From the NCBI GenBank assembly GCA_040388375.1, contig JAZKBU010000007.1:429985-493984 (forward strand): DNA of 64,000 bases, in the 5' to 3' direction. A program made the position numbers and the translations under genes. This DNA comes from Bacteroidota bacterium. GTDB taxonomy: Bacteria > Bacteroidota > Bacteroidia > UKL13-3. Shown one piece after another: positions 45,295 through 54,281 of the stretch. Position 1 is the stretch's first letter; every line of letters starts with the position of its first letter. The notes below the pieces were generated by a model. It did not search any database and was not told the origin of the DNA. It saw nothing but the letters and a program-made list of their open reading frames with translations.

Positions 45295-46053
45295 TTACTC
45301 AACCTTACCAAAAGTAAAAGCCCTCGGCAAATTAGCACGCATATTCATTATCCAAAATGAATCTCCCGCATCTACTGATTGGCGGTCATTATCAACATTG
45401 AAATCAATATTGTTTCCGATTCCCTCGTAAACTTTATTCAAGTCAAAATTAATAGTCAGCTTATTAGTAGTACCGTTTACATCAACCAAAGGCAAAGGAA
45501 ACTCTACAAAAGTACGGCCAGCATTGGTTCCTAAATGAAAACGCAAGGCTTGGGTATTGCTGCTTGAGTTCGTAAAATTACCTTCATGCTTAAAGAAAAT
45601 ATAACCCGTATTCCAGGTCCATATCATACCATAGCTTGGGTCTAAAAAACCATCTTGTACGCCACTTGTATTCCTTGTTGAGTCAACCCCAACTATAAAC
45701 TTAATGGTTTTATATTTTGCCTTAGGTACATCTGTTAATGTAAACGTATTTTGACTTGGCTCCTCCAAATCAATTAAATTATAGTTTTTAGCAAACCACT
45801 CCTTGTTGTTTTCATCAACCAACGAAACATTAGTGATATAATACTTAAGCGTAGTAACACTATACATGTTATTAGCTGTATTTTTATAAGCAATCTGACC
45901 CATATTAATAGCGTTACCATTTATAGTATTGTTAAAGCTTAAATTAATATCAGCCGTCATAATAGGATCACCGGTTGTGGTTTCTTTTTCTTTTGTACAT
46001 GCGGTCATAAAAACAGATGCCAACATGCTTATCATTATTATAGTATTTTTCAT
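45295..46053 (-). CDS. MbnP-like copper-binding lipoprotein
   Basis: A 252-residue lipoprotein (Cys19 in FMTAC) of the MbnP family. It shows ADINLSFNNTINGNAINMG, TTLKYYITNVSLVDENNKEW, VPKAKYKTIKFIVGVD, and MIWTWNTGYIFFKHEG near 144-158, which is the conserved block with Trp145 and Trp147 as possible kynurenine sites and His156 as a possible ligand. In methanotrophs MbnP/MopE binds copper after Trp oxidation by its dihaem partner. The partner follows here and no methanobactin biosynthesis gene is near, as usual for the wider Bacteroidota family. Start is preceded by AT-rich DNA with an inverted repeat (46107-46128). Confidence 0.85.
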   Translation of the reverse strand: MKNTIIMISMLASVFMTACTKEKETTTGDPIMTADINLSFNNTINGNAINMGQIAYKNTANNMYSVTTLKYYITNVSLVDENNKEWFAKNYNLIDLEEPSQNTFTLTDVPKAKYKTIKFIVGVDSTRNTSGVQDGFLDPSYGMIWTWNTGYIFFKHEGNFTNSSSNTQALRFHLGTNAGRTFVEFPLPLVDVNGTTNKLTINFDLNKVYEGIGNNIDFNVDNDRQSVDAGDSFWIMNMRANLPRAFTFGKVE

Positions 46054-46141
46054 TTAATTTATTATTTATATTGTTATTAAGTATAGATGTAATAGCTAAA
46101 GATACATTTAGTGGTTTAATACACTAAAAATACAAACTATA

Positions 46142-46531
46142 TCATATACGTAAAAAAACACTACTCAGGTGTTTCAATATTCCGGGCGGATAAACAATAA
46201 ATGGAGGAGTAAAAACAGTTGCAGTGTTACTATATATAATTGACTGAACTACAAAAGTAAAAAGCGAAGTGCTTACTAAAGGTTGTTTAAAACTAAAATT
46301 GATTGGCTTGTTTATAGCACCCGCACCATCAAATTTAGATACAATTGTTACATCATCGCAACAATTGCTTTTTGCCATTTTATTACATGCACAGTTATCG
46401 TCTTTATTCGACTCAAAAAAGCCAATATCCGTAACCTTACCTCCACAAAAATGCAAATCAACACTTACATTAGTAGCAAGAAGCACATAGTAAAAAACAA
46501 ATAATATATAAATTACCTTTTTCAAAAGCAT
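46142..46531 (-). CDS. HYC_CC_PP-family small Cys-rich protein
   Basis: A 129-residue exported or membrane-anchored protein. The three short motifs that name the family are recognisable: HFCGGKV (HxC), NCCDD (CC), and a C-terminal TPPF/YPPG pair. Further Cys are in DNCACNKM. The N-terminal helix ILFVFYYVLLATNVS may be a signal. The family is a usual first gene in Bacteroidota copper clusters with HMA and MbnP proteins, and the Cys-His content suits metal binding; its function is not established. It is the promoter-proximal gene here. Confidence 0.75.
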   Translation of the reverse strand: MLLKKVIYILFVFYYVLLATNVSVDLHFCGGKVTDIGFFESNKDDNCACNKMAKSNCCDDVTIVSKFDGAGAINKPINFSFKQPLVSTSLFTFVVQSIIYSNTATVFTPPFIVYPPGILKHLSSVFLRI

Positions 46532-46653
46532 AGCAAGTATACAAATTATTTATCTAAATAGTATAACTGAATCTGTTCATGCATTATTTTAAGTAATTTT
46601 TAATTATCGTTTTATTTGAAATAATAATTTTATCATTGAACAAAAACAACAGG

Positions 46654-47757
46654 ATGTATAGCCGCATGAAATTTTATTTTATTGTTTTTATTTTAACAAT
46701 AGGCTTGTATGTACAAAAAAGTTTTGCGCAATCAGACTCTGCAAAAAAAGTAAGCTACTCCCTCCTGCCCATTATTGTGAGCGACCCTTTTGTTGGTTTT
46801 GGCTATGGTGTTTTAACCAATGTTAACTTCCTGCTTGGCCCTGCCCAAACTACCCGATACAGCAATGCGCAAGCCTATGTAATAAAAACTACCAACGGAC
46901 AGTTTGCAGCGCAAATAAACCACCAGATATTTTCAAAAAACGAAGAGTGGATACAGCAAGGTAAACTACAATTTTTAAGCTGGCCCGAGTTTACCTATCA
47001 ACTAGGTGCACGCACCAATAATAACGATTTGGTAAAAGAGCGTATAAACTACAAAGCCATTGAGTTTGAGGAACGCATACTTAAAAAGTTAAAGAAATAC
47101 CAGTTTATAGGATTACAATATCGGTTGTTTAATTGCTGGGATATTCAATCAGACAAAAACGACTCCATCAGTTTTTTTGAAAACACTGCTGTTGGTACCA
47201 AAAGTTTTATTACTTCAGGTATAGGCATTCATTACATATTTGATAGCCGTGACAATGTTCAAAATGCATATAAAGGCAAATACCTGGAACTTTCCATAAA
47301 CGACTATGCCGGTTGGCTTGGCAGTACCCAAAACTGGATAAACATAAAATTAGATACCCGTTATTACCATTCCTTCAAAACAAAAAAATCGTTGGTATTA
47401 GCCAGCCGCTTTTTAGGAGAGCAAGCCATTGGAACCATACCCTATATGGTAATGCCCCAATTTGGACGCTATTTTACAACCAGAGCCTATGCACAAGGGC
47501 GCTACAGGGGAAATTTATTTTTAACGTTTGAAACAGAATTACGTGCTAATATTTGGAAATGGTTAGGTGGGGTTGCTTTTGCAGGTGTTTCAACCGTAAG
47601 CGAAAGTAACGATGCTATAAAATACTACAACCCCAATATAGGTACAGGCTTACGTTTTCAAATACAAAAAGAGCAACGCACAAACCTGCGTTTTGATTAT
47701 GCCTGGGGAGTAGATAATAACAGTGGTTTGTATTTTCAAATAACCGAAGTTTTTTAA
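46654..47757 (+). CDS. Outer-membrane beta-barrel protein (surface-antigen/BamA-TamA-like)
   Basis: A protein of about 367 residues with a signal peptide (FYFIVFILTIGLYVQKSFAQ) and a beta-rich body like the Omp85 surface-antigen barrel without POTRA domains: LLPIIVSDPFVGFGYGVLTN, ITSGIGIHYIFDSRDNV, GRYFTTRAYAQGRYRGNLF and LRFDYAWGVDNN. Lipoproteins or lipids are possible substrates, but none is indicated. Starts at 46636 (TTG), 46654 and 46666 are all possible; 46654 or 46666 gives a compact signal peptide. Its stop overlaps the stop of the convergent DUF1573 gene. Confidence 0.72.
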   Translation: MYSRMKFYFIVFILTIGLYVQKSFAQSDSAKKVSYSLLPIIVSDPFVGFGYGVLTNVNFLLGPAQTTRYSNAQAYVIKTTNGQFAAQINHQIFSKNEEWIQQGKLQFLSWPEFTYQLGARTNNNDLVKERINYKAIEFEERILKKLKKYQFIGLQYRLFNCWDIQSDKNDSISFFENTAVGTKSFITSGIGIHYIFDSRDNVQNAYKGKYLELSINDYAGWLGSTQNWINIKLDTRYYHSFKTKKSLVLASRFLGEQAIGTIPYMVMPQFGRYFTTRAYAQGRYRGNLFLTFETELRANIWKWLGGVAFAGVSTVSESNDAIKYYNPNIGTGLRFQIQKEQRTNLRFDYAWGVDNNSGLYFQITEVF

Positions 47758-48152
47758 TAACCCGTAAAATCAAATACGTAACCCTTTACATATATACTAC
47801 GAAAAGGAGTTGTACTGTTCGATTCAATAATTAAACTTTTAGAAAATGCGCCAATTAAAGTAGCGCTGTACGTTATTTCAATAAAACCCCTTTTATTCTT
47901 CTTAATAGGCTTTTTGCTCCAGTTAGCCACCGTACAACCACAAGCGGCCTGTACATTTTTTATAATTAATGGCTCTCTACCCGTATTGGTAAATTCTATT
48001 TTACAGGTAACCTGTTTTCCTTTCGGAATGGTATCAAAATCAAAATAATCCTTAACAAAAGTAATAACAGGCTTTTTGCTTGCTTCATTTTGACCAAATG
48101 CAAAACCGATAAAAAGAAAGCTGAACAAAAAACAAACAAGCACTTTTTTCAT
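47754..48152 (-). CDS. DUF1573 domain protein
   Basis: A 132-residue secreted protein with a signal peptide (VCFLFSFLFIGFAFGQ) and a single DUF1573 Ig-like domain: FVKDYFDFDTIPKG, CKIEFTNTGREPLIIKNVQ, AACGCTVANW and ITYSATLIGAFSKS. These short beta-sandwich proteins are abundant in Bacteroidota and presumably act in the periplasm or cell surface; the function is unknown. The conserved CGC may form a disulfide. It is convergent with the barrel gene, overlapping by 4 bases. Confidence 0.85.
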   Translation of the reverse strand: MKKVLVCFLFSFLFIGFAFGQNEASKKPVITFVKDYFDFDTIPKGKQVTCKIEFTNTGREPLIIKNVQAACGCTVANWSKKPIKKNKRGFIEITYSATLIGAFSKSLIIESNSTTPFRSIYVKGYVFDFTGY

Positions 48153-48232
48153 TAGCCAAATATATCAAATAATTATTAAGGCCTACTGCTGAACTAATAT
48201 TTTACACATAAACCACAAAATTTTACCCCATG

Positions 48233-48264
48233 TTTGGCGGAATTGTTAAAATCTATTACGTTTG
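48233..48264 (+). promoter_or_regulatory. Consensus Bacteroidota promoter for the E1 dehydrogenase gene
   Basis: TTTG at 48233-48236, 20 bases, and TACGTTTG at 48257-48264 match the full -33/-7 consensus. The transcript should start near 48271. This is inside the longest open frame (ATG at 48230) and shows that the real start is the next in-frame ATG at 48287, with a leader of about 15 bases. Confidence 0.8.
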
Positions 48265-48286
48265 GCAAAATCTAAATATTTATTTA

Positions 48287-50689
48287 ATGAATAGCATGCA
48301 GGCCAACTTATCATTCGATGATTTTAAAGCAATAGTTTTAGAAGATTACAAAATAGCATTTACAAGCCGCCAAGCCAGTTTATTAGGCAGGAAAGAGGTA
48401 TTAACAGGAAAGGCTAAATTTGGAATTTTTGGTGACGGAAAAGAATTACCACAAATTGCTATGGCCAAAGCTTTTAAAAACGGTGATTTTAGAAGTGGCT
48501 ATTACCGCGATCAAACCTTTATGATGGCAGCAGGCTTGCTTACCGTGCAAGAATTTTTTGCACAACTGTACGCTCACACCAGTGTGGAAGCAGAACCGGC
48601 AAGTGCAGGCAGAATGATGAATGGCCACTACGGAACACGTAGCTTGGACGAAAATGGGAATTGGAAAGATTTAAAAAACCTAAAAAACTCATCGAGCGAT
48701 ATTTCGCCAACGGCAGGTCAAATGATTCGTTTAGTTGGCTTGGCGCAAGCCAGTAAATATTACAGAACACACGCACAACAAATTGGTCAAAACCAATTTA
48801 GCAATAACGGAAACGAAGTAGCTTGGGGAACCATAGGCAATGCGAGCAGTAGCGAAGGACATTTTTTTGAAGCTATTAACGCAGCAGGTGTTTTACAAAT
48901 ACCTATGGTGGCCTCCGTTTGGGACGATGGCTTTGGTATTTCAGTACCGGCTAAATACCAGACTACCAAAGAAAACATAAGCGAAATTTTAAAAGGCTTT
49001 CAAAGAGATGCCAATAACAACGGTTATGAAATTTTCACCGTTAAAGGTTGGGATTATGTAACCCTTTGCAGCGTATATGAAAAAGCAGGCAAAATAGCCC
49101 GCGAAGAACACGTACCTTGCCTAATACATGTTACCGAGTTAACACAACCACAAGGCCACAGTACCAGTGGCTCGCACGAGCGTTACAAAACAAAAGAACG
49201 TTTAGCCTGGGAAACAGAATACGATTGTAATGCCCAGTTTAAAAACTGGATTATTCAAAACAATATTGCTACCGCTGAAGAATTAAGCACCCTTGAAAAC
49301 GAAGCACAAATTCATGTAAACGTGAGTAAAAAAGCAGCTTGGGAAGCGTACTTAGCTCCAATTAAGCACGATGTAGCAGAAGCCTGTACCCTGTTAAACA
49401 ACTTAGCCGGTGCTACACAAAACCAAAAAATAAGTAGCTTGGTAAACGAGCTGCAAAACATTAACGAACCAATAAGAAAAGATATAGCTTTAGCCATTAA
49501 CCAAGCTTTGCGTTACACTTACAAAGAAACAAGCAGCGAACGCAATGAGTTAATAAACTACAAACAAAATTTCTTAAAGGCCAACGAAGAAAGATACAAT
49601 TCATACCTGCACAGTGAATCGGCAAACAGTGCTTTAAAAACACAGGAAGTAGCTGCTGTTTACAACGAAGATTCAAAAATGGTTGATGGCAGAGAGATAA
49701 TGGTAGCCTGCTTTGATAACGCATTGGCTAACGACCCGAGAGTTTTAGCATTTGGCGAAGATGTTGGAAAAATTGGAGACGTAAACCAAGGCTTTGCAGG
49801 CTTACAGGAAAAATATGGCGAAAGCAGGGTAAGCGATACGGGTATTAGAGAATTAACTATTATGGGGCAAGGTATAGGAACCGCTATGCGTGGTTTAAGA
49901 CCTATTGCCGAAATTCAATACCTGGATTATTTACTATATGCATTACAACCTTTAAGCGATGATTTAGCTACCTTACAATACCGTACCAAAGGCGGGCAAA
50001 AAGCCCCGTTAATAGTGCGCACACGTGGGCATAGGTTAGAAGGAATCTGGCACTCAGGTTCACCAATCGGTATGATTATAAACTCGCTGCGAGGCATGCA
50101 TATTTGTGTACCCCGTAACATGACACAAGCTGCCGGTATGTACAATACCCTTTTAGCCAGTGACGAACCTGCTTTGGTAATAGAGTGCTTAAACGGTTAT
50201 CGTTTAAAAGAAAAAATGCCCGAAAATGTGGGAGCGTTTAAAGTGGCATTGGGTAAACCCGAAGTGCTGGCAGAAGGAACCGATATAACCATTGTAACTT
50301 ATGGTAGCTGTACCCGCATAGCAGAAGATGCTATTAAACAATTAGCAGAAATAGGCATTAGTGTAGAGCTAATTGATGTACAAACATTATTACCTTTTGA
50401 CATAAACCACAGCATTGTTAACTCCATTAAAAAAACCAATAAAGTAGTATTTTTAGATGAGGATGTACCGGGTGGAGCAAGTGCTTATATGATGCAACAA
50501 GTACTGGAGAAACAAAATGCTTATCAATATTTAGACTATAAACCAATTACCATTTCAGCCAAAGCACACCGCCCTCCTTACGGAACAGATGGCGACTACT
50601 GGAGCAAACCAAATGCAGAAGACATATTTGAAATTATTTGCGAAGTAATGGCCGATTACGAACCGGGTTATTTTCCTAAATTTATATAA
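48287..50689 (+). CDS. 2-oxoacid dehydrogenase E1, fused alpha and beta subunits
   Basis: An 800-residue fusion of E1 alpha (about 1-440) and E1 beta (from about 460) of a branched-chain 2-oxoacid or similar dehydrogenase. Alpha part: FRSGYYRDQTFMMAAG, then GNEVAWGTIGNASSSEGHF (thiamine diphosphate site) and PQGHSTSGSHERYK. Beta part: LAFGEDVGKIGDVNQGFAG, IRELTIMGQGIGTAMRGLRP and DEDVPGGASAYM. This fused form is typical of Bacteroidota. It decarboxylates a 2-oxoacid and passes the acyl group to lipoyl E2, whose gene is not here. ATG 48287 was chosen because a consensus promoter lies between 48230 and 48264. Confidence 0.9.
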   Translation: MNSMQANLSFDDFKAIVLEDYKIAFTSRQASLLGRKEVLTGKAKFGIFGDGKELPQIAMAKAFKNGDFRSGYYRDQTFMMAAGLLTVQEFFAQLYAHTSVEAEPASAGRMMNGHYGTRSLDENGNWKDLKNLKNSSSDISPTAGQMIRLVGLAQASKYYRTHAQQIGQNQFSNNGNEVAWGTIGNASSSEGHFFEAINAAGVLQIPMVASVWDDGFGISVPAKYQTTKENISEILKGFQRDANNNGYEIFTVKGWDYVTLCSVYEKAGKIAREEHVPCLIHVTELTQPQGHSTSGSHERYKTKERLAWETEYDCNAQFKNWIIQNNIATAEELSTLENEAQIHVNVSKKAAWEAYLAPIKHDVAEACTLLNNLAGATQNQKISSLVNELQNINEPIRKDIALAINQALRYTYKETSSERNELINYKQNFLKANEERYNSYLHSESANSALKTQEVAAVYNEDSKMVDGREIMVACFDNALANDPRVLAFGEDVGKIGDVNQGFAGLQEKYGESRVSDTGIRELTIMGQGIGTAMRGLRPIAEIQYLDYLLYALQPLSDDLATLQYRTKGGQKAPLIVRTRGHRLEGIWHSGSPIGMIINSLRGMHICVPRNMTQAAGMYNTLLASDEPALVIECLNGYRLKEKMPENVGAFKVALGKPEVLAEGTDITIVTYGSCTRIAEDAIKQLAEIGISVELIDVQTLLPFDINHSIVNSIKKTNKVVFLDEDVPGGASAYMMQQVLEKQNAYQYLDYKPITISAKAHRPPYGTDGDYWSKPNAEDIFEIICEVMADYEPGYFPKFI

Positions 50690-50721
50690 CAAACAAAAAT
50701 TAACAACTCAACAAAAACAGA

Positions 50722-51417
50722 ATGAAAAGAATACTGATAGTATTATGCTTAATAAGCAGCGTTATTGCTTGTAAAAATAACAATAGCAACAACACCCAAT
50801 CAACAGACAACTACAAAAAGCTGTTTAATAAAAGTATGGATGGTAAAGACTACCCTACCGCTATTATGGCTTGCCAAATGATTTTAATAAACGATAGTAC
50901 ACAAACGGTATACGCTGATACTTTACCAGAGTTATATGCTGCCATAAACAATATAATGGCTTGCGATATAGTAACTGAAGCTGCTTTAAAACGCAATCCT
51001 AAAAGCGAAAGATTACTTTTAATAAAAGCTTTGTGTGCGGAGCAAATGGGTAAAGTAGAAGAGCAAATGAGCTTATACAACCAATTGTATGCTATTAATA
51101 AAAAACCGGAATACTTGTATAGAATTACGGCTACTCATTTTGGTACAGGTAATTTCCAAGCAGCAGAAAACAACTTAAAAGAACTGGAGCAAATGGCTGT
51201 AAACGGTCACGATAGTATTGACTTTATGATTAGCGAAACCGAAAAACAAAAGGTTCCGTTAAAAGCGGCACTCTTAAATATGCGTGCTATTATGAGTGCT
51301 CAACGCGACCGCGATTTGCCAAGTGCCAAAAAATATTTTGAAGCAGCCATTAGAGAATTCCCTGATTTTATTGTAGCCAAAGAATATTTAAACAGGCTTA
51401 CAAATGGCGGACGTTAA
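50722..51417 (+). CDS. TPR-repeat lipoprotein
   Basis: A 231-residue lipoprotein (signal LIVLCLISSVIAC, Cys17) followed by helical pairs with tetratricopeptide character: AIMACQMILINDSTQTVYA, KSERLLLIKALCAEQMGKVEEQMSLY, KPEYLYRITATHFGTGNFQAAENNLKEL (cited in parts) and a last one before the stop. It probably sits in the periplasm as a scaffold. It lies 32 bases after the E1 fusion, and may be co-transcribed with it, but no functional link is evident. Confidence 0.72.
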   Translation: MKRILIVLCLISSVIACKNNNSNNTQSTDNYKKLFNKSMDGKDYPTAIMACQMILINDSTQTVYADTLPELYAAINNIMACDIVTEAALKRNPKSERLLLIKALCAEQMGKVEEQMSLYNQLYAINKKPEYLYRITATHFGTGNFQAAENNLKELEQMAVNGHDSIDFMISETEKQKVPLKAALLNMRAIMSAQRDRDLPSAKKYFEAAIREFPDFIVAKEYLNRLTNGGR

Positions 51418-51490
51418 ATAAATATTACAGTTAATCCTTGACTTTTATCATTTTTATGTGTTAATTGAACCCAAATAAAACATAAAAGCC

Positions 51491-52279
51491 ATGGACTTGA
51501 CTTTATCAAATATCATTTTAGCTTGTCATAAATCACCCAATTTTGACGCTTTGCTACAACTGGGGGTAACTTTAAGCAATAAGTTTAATGCCAAATTACA
51601 TGTAATGCTTCCGGATACGGAAAGCAACACTGCTGTTGGCAATAAACTAAGTAATGCTGACCACACACTACAAACTGTGCATAATTTAAGTTACAAAGAT
51701 CTGATTCATACCGCTACCGAAATAGATGCGGACCTTATTATTGTAAGTACAAATAACAAAGATTCGAAAGATGGGTTGCTTACTTTTGCTGATACAGTAA
51801 AACTAATCGACAACTTAAAGAAACCTATTTTAACCATTCCGAGTAACTGTACCATTACCAGCTTCGAAAAAATACTAATACCTATTGATACCAGTTACGA
51901 AACCCGCCAAAAAGGGCCGTTTACTATTGGTATAGGCAAAAGGTTTAATTCATTGATTCAAATTATTGGCGTAAGTGGCGATAAAGATAAAGACAGCGAA
52001 ACCACTGTAAATAATTACAGCCGCCAGGTAAGTAATAAAATTAACGAAAATGGTTTAAACAGCACTATAGAAGTGCGTTTGGGCGGAAACATAACCGACC
52101 AGACTTTAGCCTACGCTAAAGAAATAAACCCTGACTTAGCTGTTATTATGACCGAGCAGGAAGTTAACTTTAAATCGTTTTTTACAGGCAAGTATTCAGA
52201 GCAATTGGTGAAACAAGCCAGTTTCCCCATATTGAATATTAGCCCGATTGATTTAATTGTAAGCGATGCACGTTTGTAA
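51491..52279 (+). CDS. Universal stress protein (tandem UspA domains)
   Basis: A 262-residue cytoplasmic protein with two UspA-like alpha/beta domains, about 1-118 and 119-262. The second starts with KILIPIDTSYETRQKGPFTI and both end in strands that pack in a dimer (KKPILTIPSN, QASFPILNIS). The ATP-binding G-x2-G-x9-G-S/T motif is not clear in either, so ATP binding cannot be assumed. Tandem Usp proteins are common in Bacteroidota and are induced by stress or stationary phase. It is followed by a strong shared terminator. Confidence 0.8.
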   Translation: MDLTLSNIILACHKSPNFDALLQLGVTLSNKFNAKLHVMLPDTESNTAVGNKLSNADHTLQTVHNLSYKDLIHTATEIDADLIIVSTNNKDSKDGLLTFADTVKLIDNLKKPILTIPSNCTITSFEKILIPIDTSYETRQKGPFTIGIGKRFNSLIQIIGVSGDKDKDSETTVNNYSRQVSNKINENGLNSTIEVRLGGNITDQTLAYAKEINPDLAVIMTEQEVNFKSFFTGKYSEQLVKQASFPILNISPIDLIVSDARL

Positions 52280-52301
52280 TTAAAACATCTATTCTTCACA
52301 C

Positions 52302-52339
52302 AAAAAAGCCATTTGAATACTTATTCAAATGGCTTTTTT
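52302..52339. terminator. Bidirectional terminator between convergent genes
   Basis: AAAAAAGCCATTTGAATA (52302-52319) pairs perfectly with TATTCAAATGGCTTTTTT (52322-52339), giving a long stem with a tiny loop and six Ts at each end. It serves the universal stress gene on the + strand and the lipoprotein gene at 52360 on the - strand. Confidence 0.88.
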
Positions 52340-52359
52340 ATAATTATACGTTTTTGTTT

Positions 52360-52908
52360 TTACCAGTTCAATTCAAATATTTCAAATGTGTTGCCTTTGG
52401 GTCTGAACCAAAGCTGACCATCGTTACCGGCCATACATCCGTTTGAATCGCGGTATAGTTGAAAAGGGTTTTGCTCTAACAACTCGCGTCTGAATTCGGG
52501 GTCAAAAATATCGTTGTACCTATCTAAAAACTCTTGCTTCGTTGTTGAATCGCGCAAAGGAAATTTTATTAATTTAGCTATCAGGTCTTTTTCATTGTAA
52601 CGAATATTCAGTTGTAAGTTTTGGTAAAAACGAATGGCTTCGTTACCACTCTTAAAACCGGCATTACTCCAGCTCATACATACTGTTCCATCTGAGAGTG
52701 TTTGCTTTTTTTCCTGGTACTCGTTAGGCTGTTCATTGCTTTCAACCTGCGCGTTTAAACGAGGCGTTTTAGGGTCATAAGTGGGGCCCTTAGCGTTTAA
52801 AACCCATTTTGAGGTATCTATTAATCCACTAACCGTTGGGCCGTTATTAGAACAAGAGTTTGAAAACAATGCGCCAACAAGTATTAATATTAAAAGAAAA
52901 TTCCTCAT
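52360..52908 (-). CDS. Lipoprotein of unknown function
   Basis: A 182-residue protein with a lipoprotein signal (LLILILVGALFSNSC, Cys19). The rest is rich in Asn, Gln and Arg and contains TLSDGTVCMSWSNAGFKSGN and YNDIFDPEFRRELLE, and finishes with WFRPKGNTFEIFELNW. I do not recognise the family. It lies 10 bases after purB and is the last gene of a four-gene minus-strand run, ending at the shared terminator. Confidence 0.55.
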   Translation of the reverse strand: MRNFLLILILVGALFSNSCSNNGPTVSGLIDTSKWVLNAKGPTYDPKTPRLNAQVESNEQPNEYQEKKQTLSDGTVCMSWSNAGFKSGNEAIRFYQNLQLNIRYNEKDLIAKLIKFPLRDSTTKQEFLDRYNDIFDPEFRRELLEQNPFQLYRDSNGCMAGNDGQLWFRPKGNTFEIFELNW

Positions 52909-52918
52909 AAGGTAAAAA

Positions 52919-54253
52919 TTAAATTCCGGTGTAATTGAACGGTGTAATATTAAGTAATTCTTTTCTCACCTCTTCACTCACATCTAACATACTAATAAAC
53001 GTGTGTATGCTTTTTGAGTCAATTTTTTCGTTGGTACGTGTTAGTGCTTTTAAAGCTTCGTATGGTTGCGGGTACGCTTCTCTGCGCAATACAGTTTGGA
53101 TAGCCTCGGCTACTACCGCCCAGTTATTGTTTAGGTCGTCTTCTATTTTAGCGCTGTTCAGTAACAACTTATCTAAACCACGTGTTAACGATTTAAAGGC
53201 AATTAAACTATGTGCTAACGGAACGCCTACGTTTCTTAAAACGGTACTATCCGTTAAATCGCGTTGCAAGCGGCTAATGGGTAATTTAGCTGAGAGGTGT
53301 TCAAAAATAGCATTGGCCATACCAAGGTTACCTTCTGCATTTTCAAAATCAATAGGGTTTACTTTATGCGGCATGGCACTACTGCCTATCTCACCTTGCT
53401 TTAGCTGTTGTTTAAAGTAATCCATGGCTATGTATTGCCAAACATCTCTGCTAAAATCAATGAGTATGGTATTAATACGTTTTAAGCAATCAAACAAAGC
53501 GGCTAAGTTATCGTAATGCTCTATTTGGGTAGTTGGGTTGGAGCGCGATAAACCTAAGTTGGCGCAAAACGCATTACCAAACGCTAACCAATCAGTATGA
53601 GGGTAAGCTACGTGGTGTGCATTAAAGTTACCGGTAGCACCACCAAACTTAGCTGAATACGGAATAGCATGTAGCTGTTTTATTTGCTCGTTTAAACGGC
53701 TTACAAATACCATCAACTCTTTTCCTAAACGGGTAGGCGAAGCGGGCTGTCCGTGTGTTCTGGCTAACATTGGAACATTGGTCCACTCGTTGGCTTGCGC
53801 CAATATTTTATCAACTACTTCCTGCAAAGCAGGCAACATAACTTGTTGCATAGCATCTTTAATGCTTAAAGGAATGGCTGTATTATTAATATCCTGACTG
53901 GTTAAACCAAAGTGTACAAACTCGCTGGCATCAGCCAATTCAAGCGCTTCAAATTTTTTCTTTATAAAGTACTCAACCGCTTTTACATCGTGGTTGGTTG
54001 TTTTTTCTATATCCTTTATTTGCTCAGCATCGGCAAGGGTAAAGTCTTTGTATATAGCCCTTAATTTATCTTCGCTAATATTATACTTAGCCAGTTGGGG
54101 CAGGTTTTGTTTGTGTAAAAAAACAAAGTATTCTATTTCAATTAATACACGGTATTTTATTAATGCAAACTCTGAAAAATAAGCTGAAAGGTTGTTTGTT
54201 TGTTTATGGTAACGTCCGTCAATGGGTGAAATTGCAGTTAATACTTGAAGCAT
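52919..54253 (-). CDS. purB: Adenylosuccinate lyase
   Basis: A 444-residue enzyme of the fumarase/aspartase superfamily. Family landmarks are SPIDGRYHKQTNN at the N-terminus, TNHDVKAVEYFIKK, GLTSQDINNTA, ARTHGQPASPTRLGKE, and the mobile catalytic loop GSSAMPHKVNPIDFENAEG near 290-307. It cleaves adenylosuccinate to AMP and fumarate, and SAICAR to AICAR, in purine synthesis. SPIDGRY and the MPHKVNPIDFEN form match the short E. coli-type enzyme. It is third in the run after the chrA and CarboxypepD-reg-like genes, with gaps of 28 and 6 bases. Confidence 0.93.
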   Translation of the reverse strand: MLQVLTAISPIDGRYHKQTNNLSAYFSEFALIKYRVLIEIEYFVFLHKQNLPQLAKYNISEDKLRAIYKDFTLADAEQIKDIEKTTNHDVKAVEYFIKKKFEALELADASEFVHFGLTSQDINNTAIPLSIKDAMQQVMLPALQEVVDKILAQANEWTNVPMLARTHGQPASPTRLGKELMVFVSRLNEQIKQLHAIPYSAKFGGATGNFNAHHVAYPHTDWLAFGNAFCANLGLSRSNPTTQIEHYDNLAALFDCLKRINTILIDFSRDVWQYIAMDYFKQQLKQGEIGSSAMPHKVNPIDFENAEGNLGMANAIFEHLSAKLPISRLQRDLTDSTVLRNVGVPLAHSLIAFKSLTRGLDKLLLNSAKIEDDLNNNWAVVAEAIQTVLRREAYPQPYEALKALTRTNEKIDSKSIHTFISMLDVSEEVRKELLNITPFNYTGI

Positions 54254-54281
54254 GTTTAATTGATTTGTTATATGGATTTAA

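Noticed and set aside
46636..46653. TTG 46636 as the start of the outer membrane protein
   Set aside because: The ATGs at 46654 and 46666 give a normal signal peptide; the TTG only adds a polar stretch. The choice is not certain.
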